Below are positions 1-5,900 of a DNA stretch of 34,014 nt, piece after piece. Made by a program: the position numbers and the translations under genes. Origin of the DNA: UBA4124 sp052034745. Its GTDB lineage: Bacteria > Patescibacteriota > Minisyncoccia > Phycocordibacterales > UBA9973. Below the pieces are notes generated by a model. That model searched no databases, was not told the origin of the DNA, and saw nothing but the letters and a program-made list of their open reading frames with translations. How positions within the stretch are numbered: the first letter of the stretch is position 1; each line of letters starts with the position of its first letter. Where the stretch lies: positions 1 through 34,014 of the forward strand of contig JBPOIF010000037.1 of the NCBI GenBank assembly GCA_052034745.1. Reading direction: 5' to 3'.

Positions 1-19
1 CTCGAACCGTACTTTTTGA

Positions 20-98
20 GCCACGCGGAGCGTGGCGAACCCTTTCAGATTCAGGATTTTTTGGGGGGAATACATTTGTGTCGGCACTTCGTGCCGAC
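20..98. repeat. Two short perfect hairpins in the left-edge intergenic region
   Basis: Positions 1-131 hold no convincing gene. Two compact inverted repeats are visible: GCCACGC/GCGTGGC with a 3-nt loop near 20-36, and GTCGGCA/TGCCGAC around a CTTCG loop near 79-97. Neither is followed by a T-run, so they are not clear terminators. They may be dispersed intergenic palindromes or processing signals downstream of the minus-strand tRNA-Ser. Confidence 0.4.
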
Positions 99-131
99 CC
101 CATTTCGGCTTCCGATTCCGATTTTCAATTT

Positions 132-223
132 TGGCGGAGACGGCGAGATTCGAACTCGCGAGGGGGTATAAAGCCCCTGCCTCTTTAGCAAAGAGGTACG
201 TTAGACCGCTCTGACACGTCTCC
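132..223 (-). tRNA. tRNA-Ser(GCU), CCA encoded
   Basis: On the minus strand this folds as a type II tRNA. The acceptor stem GGAGACG pairs with CGTCTCC, the discriminator is G73, and CCA is encoded (132-134). The anticodon loop TTGCTAA gives anticodon GCU, there is a long variable arm, and the T-arm carries TTCGAAT. It reads AGC and AGU serine codons. A TATACT hexamer on the minus strand near 279-274 could be its promoter, though no -35 element is obvious. The neighbouring plus-strand tRNA-Ser has no encoded CCA. Confidence 0.96.
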
Positions 224-293
224 AATAGAGAGGAATGTAACACAAAAAAAACATTTTTTCTAGAACGAATTCTTGTGCTAGTATAGGGGTATT

Positions 294-358
294 GGAGGAT
301 TGGACCTGTCTGCGCAGGCAGGTGAGATAGCTCCGCTTATATAGTACGGAGGATTGGA
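294..358 (+). repeat. 11-bp direct repeat flanking a palindromic micro-insertion
   Basis: The first 11 bases of the tRNA-Ser at 348 occur twice, at 294-304 and 348-358 (GGAGGATTGGA). Between them lie 43 bp that begin with the near-palindrome CCTGTCTGCGCAGGCAGG (305-322). This is the pattern of a small insertion with a target-site duplication at the 5' end of the tRNA gene. A partial tRNA duplication is the alternative. CTCCG (331-335) could also pair with CGGAG (347-351) across the start of the tRNA. Confidence 0.6.
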
Positions 359-433
359 TGAGTGGTTTAAATCAACGGTTTACTAAACCGTCGTCCTGTT
401 ATGGGACCGTGAGTTCGAATCTCACATCCTCCG
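348..433 (+). tRNA. tRNA-Ser-like, anticodon ACU, no encoded CCA
   Basis: This is a type II tRNA. The acceptor GGAGGAT pairs with ATCCTCC, and the D-stem is GAT/ATC. The anticodon stem ACGGT/ACCGT encloses the loop TTACTAA, so the anticodon reads ACU. A long variable arm and a T-arm with TTCGAAT follow, and G73 fits serine identity. ACU would read AGU. A34 in this split codon box is very unusual, since inosine there would also read the arginine codon AGA. CCA is absent (GCAT follows). The gene could be functional, a decaying copy of a GCU tRNA, or carry a sequence error. Confidence 0.85.
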
Positions 434-437
434 CATC

Positions 438-467
438 AAAAAGAACCGTTTTAAAACGGTTCTTTTT
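438..467. terminator. Bidirectional terminator between tRNA-Ser and the DoxX-like gene
   Basis: A perfect hairpin, AAGAACCGTT/AACGGTTCTT around TTAA, is flanked by an A-run and a T-run. It would end the plus-strand tRNA transcript and the minus-strand membrane-protein transcript. Confidence 0.85.
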
Positions 468-475
468 TGAATTTA

Positions 476-1459
476 CTAAACTACTTTCTTCTTCGCCCAA
501 GAGAAATGGAAAAACTTGGTGCGTCCGTGTCCAAAAAATACAAACAGTATCGCTGCCGCATAGACAACGAGGTCTTCGACTTCCCACGCATTGAACTGTA
601 TGAGCATCGTAGTGACTGAAAGTCCAAAAAAGATTGCGATCAGTACTGTCGTGATGCGCGTGATATACCCCATAAGAAAGAGGATACCAAAGATCAGTTC
701 TGCAAACCCCGTACTGAGCACAAAGAGATTGTCCGTAAACCATGGGAAAAATCCTTGCATGAAGTTCCAATCATGCACGCTCAGAAACTGGAGGCTGAGC
801 TCTGGATACAAGAGCTTCTCGGTGAACGCAAGCGTGATGAGAGAGATACCAGTACCGATACGGACGATCTCTACCGCGTGTTTGTGGAAGTGCGCATAGG
901 TGAAGCTCCCCGACTTGGAACTGACGATAAAGAAATACACCGCAAGTGAAAGGAGGATCGCATTTTCAAGGAGCGCCACGAATCCGAGCTTGATCCCAAG
1001 TCCGACACAAAAGCCGACGAGGAGCATCGATGCAATTCTCGGCATGACATTGGTGATAAACATGATCCCGACCACGAGCTGTAGTCCTTGCAAAATAGTA
1101 GTGACGGTATCTTGTACGGGAAGGTTCGGCACGAGTACCACTTTCCAGACGAGACTCGCCATCACCAAAAAGACGCCGAGTACTGCCTGTGCGATACGAT
1201 TGATCCCCCACTCGTGCTTGAACGCAAAAGCAAGCAAGCGCTTTGGTGTCGGTACAACTTTGTCTACCACCGAAAAGAGAAGGACGATCCCAAAGACAAT
1301 CGCAGACCAGATAAAGACCTCTCGACTGCCCCATGTATAAAACGGCACCGATCCATGCTGACTCGCAATCACCGCATCGGTATCGACAAACCATTTGACA
1401 TGAGCAGACGCAATCGTGGGAGTGATAATCGTGGAGAGAAAAATAATCAACTGTTTCAT
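476..1459 (-). CDS. DoxX-like multi-pass membrane protein with signal peptide
   Basis: The 327-residue protein starts with a signal peptide (MKQLIIFLSTIITPTIASA) directly followed by HVKWF, then about eight hydrophobic segments. The C-terminal part, from about residue 200, has a DoxX-like layout: EKLLYPELS, WNFMQGF, then FVLSTGFAELIFG and GYITRIT. DoxX-family proteins are membrane subunits with proposed redox roles, but the true function here is unknown. I chose the start at 1459 because it yields the signal peptide and lies 9 nt after a TATACT -10 box (1474-1469). The gene is divergent from the ECF sigma gene, with only 66 bp between start codons. Confidence 0.75.
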   Translation of the reverse strand: MKQLIIFLSTIITPTIASAHVKWFVDTDAVIASQHGSVPFYTWGSREVFIWSAIVFGIVLLFSVVDKVVPTPKRLLAFAFKHEWGINRIAQAVLGVFLVMASLVWKVVLVPNLPVQDTVTTILQGLQLVVGIMFITNVMPRIASMLLVGFCVGLGIKLGFVALLENAILLSLAVYFFIVSSKSGSFTYAHFHKHAVEIVRIGTGISLITLAFTEKLLYPELSLQFLSVHDWNFMQGFFPWFTDNLFVLSTGFAELIFGILFLMGYITRITTVLIAIFFGLSVTTMLIQFNAWEVEDLVVYAAAILFVFFGHGRTKFFHFSWAKKKVV

Positions 1460-1468
1460 ATGCGTACT

Positions 1469-1474
1469 AGTATA
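1469..1474 (-). promoter_or_regulatory. -10 box TATACT, near-leaderless start of the DoxX-like gene
   Basis: TATACT on the minus strand ends 9 nt before the ATG at 1459. Transcription should start within 2-3 nt of the start codon. No clear -35 element is seen. Confidence 0.55.
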
Positions 1475-1513
1475 GCAGTACATATATGAAAGAAATCCTC
1501 CCTCGGTGACGTA

Positions 1514-1519
1514 TATACT
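1514..1519 (+). promoter_or_regulatory. -10 box TATACT, leaderless start of the sigma gene
   Basis: TATACT ends 6 nt before the GTG at 1526, which fits a leaderless transcript starting on that GTG. The alternative GTG at 1520 touches the -10 box and is unlikely. Confidence 0.55.
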
Positions 1520-1525
1520 GTGATA

Positions 1526-2098
1526 GTGGACCAACAGCCGTATAGAACTGACGAACAGCTTGCTCTTGCAGTGCGTAGTGATACGCAAGTTTTGGGTGAA
1601 ATCATCGAACGATACGAGCCGAAGCTCGATCGCTACATCGCCCGCAAATCAAGCGCTGATACAAGCGACCGAAAAGACATCTTGCAAAACATCTTTATCA
1701 AGGTGTACAAAAATATCAACGACTTTGATACGTCTCTCACATTCTCGTCGTGGATCTACCGTATCGCACACAACGAAATGATCGACTGGTACCGTCGCGA
1801 ACGTCGCCGGCCCCACCTGTCTCTTGAAGGCAGTGACGGTATCCTCGAGACGATCCGGTCGGAGATATCAGCGAGCGAGCTTGTTGAAAAAGAAGAACTT
1901 CGTCGTATGATACAAAAGACATTTGAGACGCTCCCCGAAAAGTATCAGTCGATTGCCGAACTTCGATTTTTTGAAGAAAAGAGCTATGACGAGATCGCCG
2001 ACATCCTCGCGATACCTCCCGGGACGGTCGCGATACGCATCAGTCGAGTCAAAAAGATGCTTTCAGAACAACTTTCATCATATGGAAAACAACCCTAA
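1526..2098 (+). CDS. ECF-type RNA polymerase sigma factor
   Basis: This 190-residue protein has the two-domain layout of extracytoplasmic-function sigma factors. Region 2 (about 20-90) includes DILQNIFIKVYKNI and FSSWIYRIAHNEMIDWYRR, the -10 recognition helices. A short linker leads to region 4 (about 125-180) with LPEKYQSIAELRFFEEKSYDEIA and a helix-turn-helix ending in GTVAIRISRVKKML, which reads the -35. The length is typical for the family. The start is inferred from the adjacent -10 box. The 3' end overlaps the next gene by 17 nt, so the two are probably translationally coupled. It likely directs RNA polymerase to envelope-stress promoters, possibly including its own. Confidence 0.92.
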   Translation: MDQQPYRTDEQLALAVRSDTQVLGEIIERYEPKLDRYIARKSSADTSDRKDILQNIFIKVYKNINDFDTSLTFSSWIYRIAHNEMIDWYRRERRRPHLSLEGSDGILETIRSEISASELVEKEELRRMIQKTFETLPEKYQSIAELRFFEEKSYDEIADILAIPPGTVAIRISRVKKMLSEQLSSYGKQP

Positions 2099-2903
2099 CA
2101 CAATCAAAGAACAAGTCATGAGTCGCATCGCTGAAGAAAAGGTGACCCCTCGAAGCAAGTGGTACTTTACTGCCCGCCACGCGGCACTGTGGACCCCTGG
2201 CATCGTCGTCACTGCCGTTGGTGCATTTGCTATTGCAGGGCTTCTCTTTAGTGCGACCCATGCAGGATGGGAATATCGACCACTGACAAGATTTTCACTC
2301 CTTGAATTTGTCGTCGAAGTCATCCCCGTTATCTGGCTAGTATCTCTCGCACTTTTTGGAATACTCATCGTCAAATCTCTCCGCCTCACCGCAAAAGGAT
2401 ATCGCTACAAAACAGGCATCATCCTCACCTCGAGCTTCGTGGTCAGTCTCCTCCTTGGGACAGGACTCTTTGCACTCGACATGACGGTCAAACGCAATGG
2501 ACTCATTCGCTTTGGTGTAGAACGTGCACAAACAATGTTATGGAATGCTCCAAGCGATGGTCGCATTACTGGGGTAATCGATATCGACGGGATGGTCGTG
2601 ACCCTCACTGGAAATGATGGCGAGGTCTGGACCCTCGATACAAGTGAACTGGTCGACGAACCACTCATCACTGACGACGGCGTCGTGCGCATTATCGGTA
2701 TTGAGACAGGCGATCATGTATTTTTGTCATGCATCATCATGCCGTGGGAACTCGGACCAAGGTCTCCGCAAAACAACGAGCGCCCAGGAGATACTCGCCC
2801 CCGTCTCAAAGAACGAGTAGCGTCACTGTCGGAACGTTGCGAAACAATCGTCAAACAGAGTCGCCCCCGTCCAAGTGAAAGAAATATTCCTCCTCAGCCG
2901 TAG
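2082..2903 (+). CDS. Three-TM membrane protein, putative anti-sigma partner
   Basis: The 273-residue protein has a short charged cytoplasmic N-terminus (1-37), three predicted membrane helices (about 38-58, 77-98, 111-132) and a C-terminal domain of about 140 residues. That domain is rich in beta-type segments such as GRITGVIDIDG and IIGIETGDHVFLSC. Its start codon lies inside the sigma gene (17-nt overlap), the usual arrangement for a sigma/anti-sigma pair. I recognise no zinc-binding anti-sigma motif (HxxxCxxC), so the anti-sigma role rests on context and topology only. The C-terminal tail is Arg/Pro-rich. Confidence 0.7.
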   Translation: MENNPNTIKEQVMSRIAEEKVTPRSKWYFTARHAALWTPGIVVTAVGAFAIAGLLFSATHAGWEYRPLTRFSLLEFVVEVIPVIWLVSLALFGILIVKSLRLTAKGYRYKTGIILTSSFVVSLLLGTGLFALDMTVKRNGLIRFGVERAQTMLWNAPSDGRITGVIDIDGMVVTLTGNDGEVWTLDTSELVDEPLITDDGVVRIIGIETGDHVFLSCIIMPWELGPRSPQNNERPGDTRPRLKERVASLSERCETIVKQSRPRPSERNIPPQP

Positions 2904-2972
2904 TAATAGATATGCTGAAGCGATATCATTCAGCGATCGATTATTATCTACCATAACCATTTCACTGTTCCT

Positions 2973-3461
2973 ATGAAAAAAAATAATGTCGCGATTGGTC
3001 TGGGAGTCCTTGGTCTTGCATCAATACTCACCGGAAGCATCGCATATGCAGCACCTGATACGACTGCACCAGGAGCCACTCCTCGTGGCCCCCATGGCGA
3101 GGCTATCCACAGCGCGCTCATTGCAAATGATTACACTGCTTTCAAACAAGCAATTGCGGATGCACCACGACACGCTGATGCCCCCGCGATCACCGAAGCA
3201 GTCTTTGCAAAAATGGTCCAAGCTGAAAAGCTCCGACAAGCAGGAGACCTTGATGGCGCACATGCCATCATGAAAGAACTTGGATTCAAGATCGGCCCTC
3301 ACGGGAAAGGAGGGGGCATGCTTGCAAACCTCACTGATGCTCAAAAAACAGCCTGGGAAAAAGCTCGCACACTTCGACAAGCAGGCAAGTTTGATGAAGC
3401 ACAATCAGTGCTCAAAGATGCCGGCATCACGCTCCCCGAGCGCGGACCACGAAACAAATAA
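2973..3461 (+). CDS. Secreted helical protein with two repeated units
   Basis: This 162-residue protein has a clear signal peptide (MKKNNVAIGLGVLGLASIL, cleavage likely after AYA-A near residue 27). The mature part contains two similar helical-hairpin units, AEKLRQAGDLDGAHAIMKEL (84-103) and ARTLRQAGKFDEAQSVLKDA (131-150), that resemble TPR-like repeats. It follows the sigma and membrane genes by 69 bp and may be a target or sensor partner of that system. A small inverted repeat, GCTGAA/TTCAGC, lies in the gap before it. No enzymatic motif is seen. A periplasmic or extracellular stress-chaperone role (Spy-like) would be speculation. Confidence 0.75.
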   Translation: MKKNNVAIGLGVLGLASILTGSIAYAAPDTTAPGATPRGPHGEAIHSALIANDYTAFKQAIADAPRHADAPAITEAVFAKMVQAEKLRQAGDLDGAHAIMKELGFKIGPHGKGGGMLANLTDAQKTAWEKARTLRQAGKFDEAQSVLKDAGITLPERGPRNK

Positions 3462-3481
3462 CATACCCCACCACTATCATC

Positions 3482-3509
3482 AAAAGCACCTCCCCTAGAG
3501 GTGCTTTTT
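3482..3509 (+). terminator. Terminator after the sigma operon
   Basis: The hairpin AAAAGCACCTC/GAGGTGCTTTT is followed by T residues. It lies between the secreted-protein gene and the ArsR operator. Confidence 0.85.
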
Positions 3510-3516
3510 GTATCGT

Positions 3517-3550
3517 TGCATATATATTAGTAAATGCTAATATATATGCA
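3517..3550 (+). promoter_or_regulatory. Perfect palindromic operator overlapping the ArsR promoter
   Basis: Two perfect 14-nt arms, TGCATATATATTAG and CTAATATATATGCA, are separated by 6 nt (TAAATG). The palindrome contains a promoter: -35 TTGCAT (3516-3521), a 16-bp spacer and -10 TAATAT (3538-3543). The ATG of the ArsR gene begins on the last base of the right arm, so the mRNA should be leaderless and a dimer bound here would block RNA polymerase. This is the classic layout of ArsR-family autorepression. Confidence 0.85.
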
Positions 3551-3807
3551 TGGGCACTCCCAGTATATGTAAAGCATTTGGCAACCCCCAGCGACTGAAG
3601 CTCCTCGCGTGCCTCAAAAAAAAGCACTCCGTGAGTGACCTCTCTAAAGGGTGTACCCTCAGCCAGTCAGCGCTGTCTCAACACCTCAAGGTACTTCGGG
3701 ATGCGCACCTGGTCACCGTCAAACGAAGTGGCACCACTATTTTCTATGTCGCCAAAAGCAAAAAAGTCTCTGCCCTCGCCCAATCATTACTCACTCTAAA
3801 AAAATAA
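3550..3807 (+). CDS. ArsR-family winged-helix repressor
   Basis: The 85-residue protein is a compact ArsR/SmtB-type winged helix: FGNPQRLKLLACLKKK (dimer and first DNA-binding helices), SVSDLSKGCTLSQSALSQHL (helix-turn-helix, about 27-46) and the wing VTVKRSGTTIFYV (about 55-67). Cysteines at 7, 21 and 35 could sense metals, thiols or persulfides, but the classic CxC metal site (ELCVCDL) is absent. The start lies at the end of a palindromic operator, so autoregulation is likely. The gene leads an operon with a glutaredoxin and a rhodanese, which suggests that the signal is a redox or sulfur species. Confidence 0.9.
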   Translation: MGTPSICKAFGNPQRLKLLACLKKKHSVSDLSKGCTLSQSALSQHLKVLRDAHLVTVKRSGTTIFYVAKSKKVSALAQSLLTLKK

Positions 3808-3813
3808 TTCACC

Positions 3814-4047
3814 ATGAAACACCACGTTATTGTTTACTCCACCCCCACCTGTCCGTACTGCGTCTATGCAAAATCATTTCTCACACAAAAAGGCATCTCG
3901 TTCGAAGATGTCGATGTCGCACAGGACCGATCACGAGCGCTTGAGATGATCCAAAAGAGCGGACAAATGGGCGTCCCTGTCATCGACGTCGACGGTCGCG
4001 TCATTGTCGGCTTTCAACAGCAACTTTTATCAGAGCTCTTGTCTTAA
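3814..4047 (+). CDS. Glutaredoxin-like thiol-disulfide protein
   Basis: This 77-residue protein is a single thioredoxin-fold domain of glutaredoxin/NrdH size. The active site is CPYC (residues 13-16) after strand HVIVYSTPT. The cis-proline segment is GVPVIDVDG near residue 53, followed by VIVGF. It reduces disulfides or mixed disulfides; the natural electron donor (glutathione, thioredoxin reductase or another thiol) cannot be inferred. It begins 6 nt after the ArsR gene and 9 nt before the rhodanese gene, so the three genes form one operon. Confidence 0.93.
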   Translation: MKHHVIVYSTPTCPYCVYAKSFLTQKGISFEDVDVAQDRSRALEMIQKSGQMGVPVIDVDGRVIVGFQQQLLSELLS

Positions 4048-4056
4048 CCATTGTCT

Positions 4057-4452
4057 ATGAAACCTATCCTCATCATTGTCGGAGCGCTTATCCTCGGTGG
4101 TATCATTGTCCTTATGTCAAAGACACCTTCTCCACAAACAAACACTGTCACCCAACAACAAGGTGCCTCTTTTATGCAAGCCTTTGAAAACACACCCGGT
4201 GCAACACTTATCGACGTTCGGACACCCGAAGAGTATGCCGAAGGACATATTCCCGGCGCACGCAACATCGATATCGAAGGAGATGCCTTTGTCTCATCAA
4301 TCGAAGCACTCGATCACAGCGCCCCCTACTTTGTGTACTGTCGTTCTGGCAATCGTTCAGGGCAAGCAGTCGCCTTTATGAAGCAACAAGGTTTTACAAA
4401 CATCACCGAACTAAGCGGTGGTATCCTCGCTGCGCCAAGCCTCGTGCAATAG
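4057..4452 (+). CDS. Membrane-anchored or secreted rhodanese-domain protein
   Basis: The 131-residue protein has an N-terminal hydrophobic helix (about 3-20), then a single rhodanese domain: LIDVRTPEEYAEGHIPGARNI and the active-site loop YCRSGNRSG with Cys95. Rhodaneses transfer sulfane sulfur, with the cysteine carrying a persulfide. The anchor places the domain outside the cytoplasmic membrane. An in-frame TTG at 4051 is possible, but ATG 4057 gives a normal signal-anchor start. As the last gene of the ArsR-glutaredoxin operon it supports a role in sulfur or thiol stress. Confidence 0.92.
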   Translation: MKPILIIVGALILGGIIVLMSKTPSPQTNTVTQQQGASFMQAFENTPGATLIDVRTPEEYAEGHIPGARNIDIEGDAFVSSIEALDHSAPYFVYCRSGNRSGQAVAFMKQQGFTNITELSGGILAAPSLVQ

Positions 4453-4542
4453 CAAGTAAAATCTCGAAAATCTCTTCCTATGGTATTGACAGAGGAGGTA
4501 TGGTATTATGAACGGGTAATTTTTAGATAATAATTGCAATAT

Positions 4543-4797
4543 ATGACACAAACCAATTCGGCTTTCATGAAGCCTATGAATATCAGTCCAGAGCTCGCCG
4601 TAGTGGTTGGCAAGGGGCCAATGCCTCGTTCAGAGGTAGTAAAGGCTCTCTGGGTATACATCAAGAAGAACAATCTTCAAGATCCTACCAACAAGCGCAA
4701 CATCAATGCTGATGAAGCTCTCAAAGTAGTCTTTGGTGGCAAAGCAACCGTAAGTATGTTTGAAATGACAAAACTCGTTTCAAAGCACCTTTCATAA
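4543..4797 (+). CDS. SWIB-domain small protein
   Basis: The 84 residues are almost entirely a SWIB/MDM2-type domain: MNISPELAVVVGKGPMPRSE, then ALWVYIKKNNLQDPTNKRNI, ALKVVFGG and FEMTKLVSKHL. SWIB domains are best known from eukaryotic chromatin remodelling proteins and chlamydial proteins, and stand-alone copies occur in some bacteria. It may bind DNA-associated proteins; its bacterial function is unknown. ATG 4543 is preferred to an in-frame TTG at 4534. The 90-bp leader region contains a direct repeat, TATGGTATT (4480-4488 and 4500-4508). Confidence 0.88.
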   Translation: MTQTNSAFMKPMNISPELAVVVGKGPMPRSEVVKALWVYIKKNNLQDPTNKRNINADEALKVVFGGKATVSMFEMTKLVSKHLS

Positions 4798-4807
4798 ATT
4801 CACTATT

Positions 4808-4839
4808 AAAAAAGGACTCCTCACCAGGAGTCCTTTTTT
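4808..4839 (+). terminator. Terminator after the SWIB gene
   Basis: The hairpin AAAGGACTCCT/AGGAGTCCTTT with a CACC loop is followed by a T-run. The next promoter starts immediately downstream. Confidence 0.9.
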
Positions 4840-4850
4840 AATTTCTGTCG

Positions 4851-4856
4851 TATACT
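4851..4856 (+). promoter_or_regulatory. -10 box TATACT, leaderless start of the TMEM175-like gene
   Basis: TATACT ends 7 nt before the ATG at 4864. No convincing -35 is seen. The spacing matches the other leaderless genes in this window. Confidence 0.6.
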
Positions 4857-4863
4857 AGTATCT

Positions 4864-5445
4864 ATGCAAGTCGCACACAACAAAGCTCGCCTCGAAGCAT
4901 TCTCAGATGGAGTCTTTGCGATTGCGATTACACTCCTTGCACTTGAGCTTCATGTACCGAGCCTTGAAAGTCACAATATCGCAGGAGGAATCAGAGAAGT
5001 CCTTCCCCTCTTTCCAAACATTCTCACGTTTGTCCTGTCGTTTATGACGATTGCGATCTTTTGGGTCAACCACCACCAACTCACCCAAGACATTGGTCCT
5101 ATCCGAAGGCGTCTCTTGTGGGTCAACATCCTCCTTCTCCTTTTTGTAACACTCATCCCCTTTGGAACAAATGTCGCCAGTGCAAATCCAACGCACAGTC
5201 TCGCGATCGTCACCTATGCATTTATCCTCTTTGCAGGGTCGGTATCCTTTACTGTTCTGCGCTACCTCGTCCACAAGAGCTGTGGAGAACAGCATGTACT
5301 TATGAAACGAAGCTATATCGGACCTATCCTCTATGGCCTCGCGGTCATCTCGAGCTTTGTCTTTATCCCTATGGCCTACTTCTTCTTGGCGATTCCTCCG
5401 TTGTTTTATTTCCTCCCCAAAGCACGTAGTCATAGTGCTGAGTAA
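4864..5445 (+). CDS. TMEM175-family (DUF1211) putative potassium channel
   Basis: This 193-residue protein starts with the family signature RLEAFSDGVFAIAITLLALE, in which the FSD motif (13-15) sits in the first pore-lining helix. About six hydrophobic helices are visible (about 12-30, 50-70, 80-97, 108-130, 150-170, 175-190). Bacterial TMEM175 homologues have one six-helix repeat and assemble as tetramers that pass K+. The length and single repeat fit this form. Transcription appears monocistronic: a terminator and a leaderless promoter lie directly upstream. Confidence 0.9.
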   Translation: MQVAHNKARLEAFSDGVFAIAITLLALELHVPSLESHNIAGGIREVLPLFPNILTFVLSFMTIAIFWVNHHQLTQDIGPIRRRLLWVNILLLLFVTLIPFGTNVASANPTHSLAIVTYAFILFAGSVSFTVLRYLVHKSCGEQHVLMKRSYIGPILYGLAVISSFVFIPMAYFFLAIPPLFYFLPKARSHSAE

Positions 5446-5463
5446 TACACAGATTCCGCTTGC

Positions 5464-5492
5464 TTGATTTTTTTGACAATGTGTGCTACAAT
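5464..5492 (+). promoter_or_regulatory. Promoter of the RRM gene with a ~60-nt leader
   Basis: A -35 TTGATT (5464-5469), 17-bp spacer and extended -10 TGCTACAAT (TACAAT at 5487-5492) predict a start near 5499. That leaves an untranslated leader of about 60 nt before ATG 5562, unlike the many leaderless genes nearby. A long leader on an RNA-binding-protein gene may allow autoregulation or cold control. Confidence 0.7.
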
Positions 5493-5561
5493 GGTCGTAT
5501 TGTAATGTCTCCCCGTTCTCGGTGCGTTGCAAATTTGAACAGTTAAGTAGAACAAAAATTC

Positions 5562-5831
5562 ATGCAAAATAAAGTATTCGTTGGAAGCCTTCCTTTTAAG
5601 ACAACCAATGACGAGCTTAGTGCTCTTTTTTCAAAAGTCGGAAATGTTACAAGCGCTACCGTTCTCACCGATAAGATGACCGGCCGATCAAAAGGCTTTG
5701 GATTCGTCGAATTCGCGACAGAAGAGGAAGCACGTGCAGCAGTTGAGAAACTCAACGGCGCTGACTTTGAAGGACGAAGCCTCTTTGTTGACCTCGCAAG
5801 ACCAAGACAAGAAGGATTCAAGAGAGCATAA
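5562..5831 (+). CDS. Single-RRM RNA-binding protein
   Basis: The 89 residues form one RNA-recognition motif. RNP-2 is KVFVGSL (4-10) and RNP-1 is KGFGFVEF (44-51), both with the aromatic residues that stack on RNA bases. Strand SLFVDLARPR closes the fold, followed by a short basic tail. Similar bacterial proteins (for example cyanobacterial Rbp) bind single-stranded RNA and are often cold-induced. The gene stands alone between its own promoter and a strong terminator. Confidence 0.95.
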   Translation: MQNKVFVGSLPFKTTNDELSALFSKVGNVTSATVLTDKMTGRSKGFGFVEFATEEEARAAVEKLNGADFEGRSLFVDLARPRQEGFKRA

Positions 5832-5846
5832 TCGCACTCACACCAC

Positions 5847-5878
5847 AAATAAACACCCGCACCTGCGGGTGTTTATTT
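5847..5878 (+). terminator. Terminator after the RRM gene
   Basis: A 14-bp perfect stem, AAATAAACACCCGC/GCGGGTGTTTATTT, encloses an ACCT loop. It is effectively bidirectional. Confidence 0.9.
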
Positions 5879-5886
5879 GTTCGTGA

Positions 5887-5892
5887 TACACT
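5887..5892 (+). promoter_or_regulatory. -10 box TACACT, leaderless start of the Cys-tail gene
   Basis: TACACT ends 8 nt before ATG 5901 and starts 8 nt after the preceding terminator stem. No -35 match is seen. Confidence 0.5.
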
Positions 5893-5900
5893 ATCCCTAT

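Noticed and set aside
32..214. Plus-strand frame covering the tRNA-Ser(GCU) antisense.
   Set aside because: It contains antisense tRNA sequence (ILAETARFELARG) and lacks a plausible start context.
1520..1525. GTG 1520 as start of the sigma factor.
   Set aside because: It directly touches the -10 box, so the codon would not be transcribed; GTG 1526 fits a leaderless start.
4486..4509. Promoter TTGACA...TATTAT upstream of the SWIB gene.
   Set aside because: The spacer is only 12 bp, too short for a normal promoter. The TTGACA match may be chance.
4500..4519. Mini reading frames after GAGGAGGT (ATG at 4500 or 4508), possible upstream ORF of the SWIB gene.
   Set aside because: Only 3 codons long with no sign of function; kept out of the features.
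5473..5492. TTGACA as -35 for the RRM gene.
   Set aside because: It lies only 8 bp before TACAAT; the TTGATT nine bases upstream has the correct 17-bp spacing.
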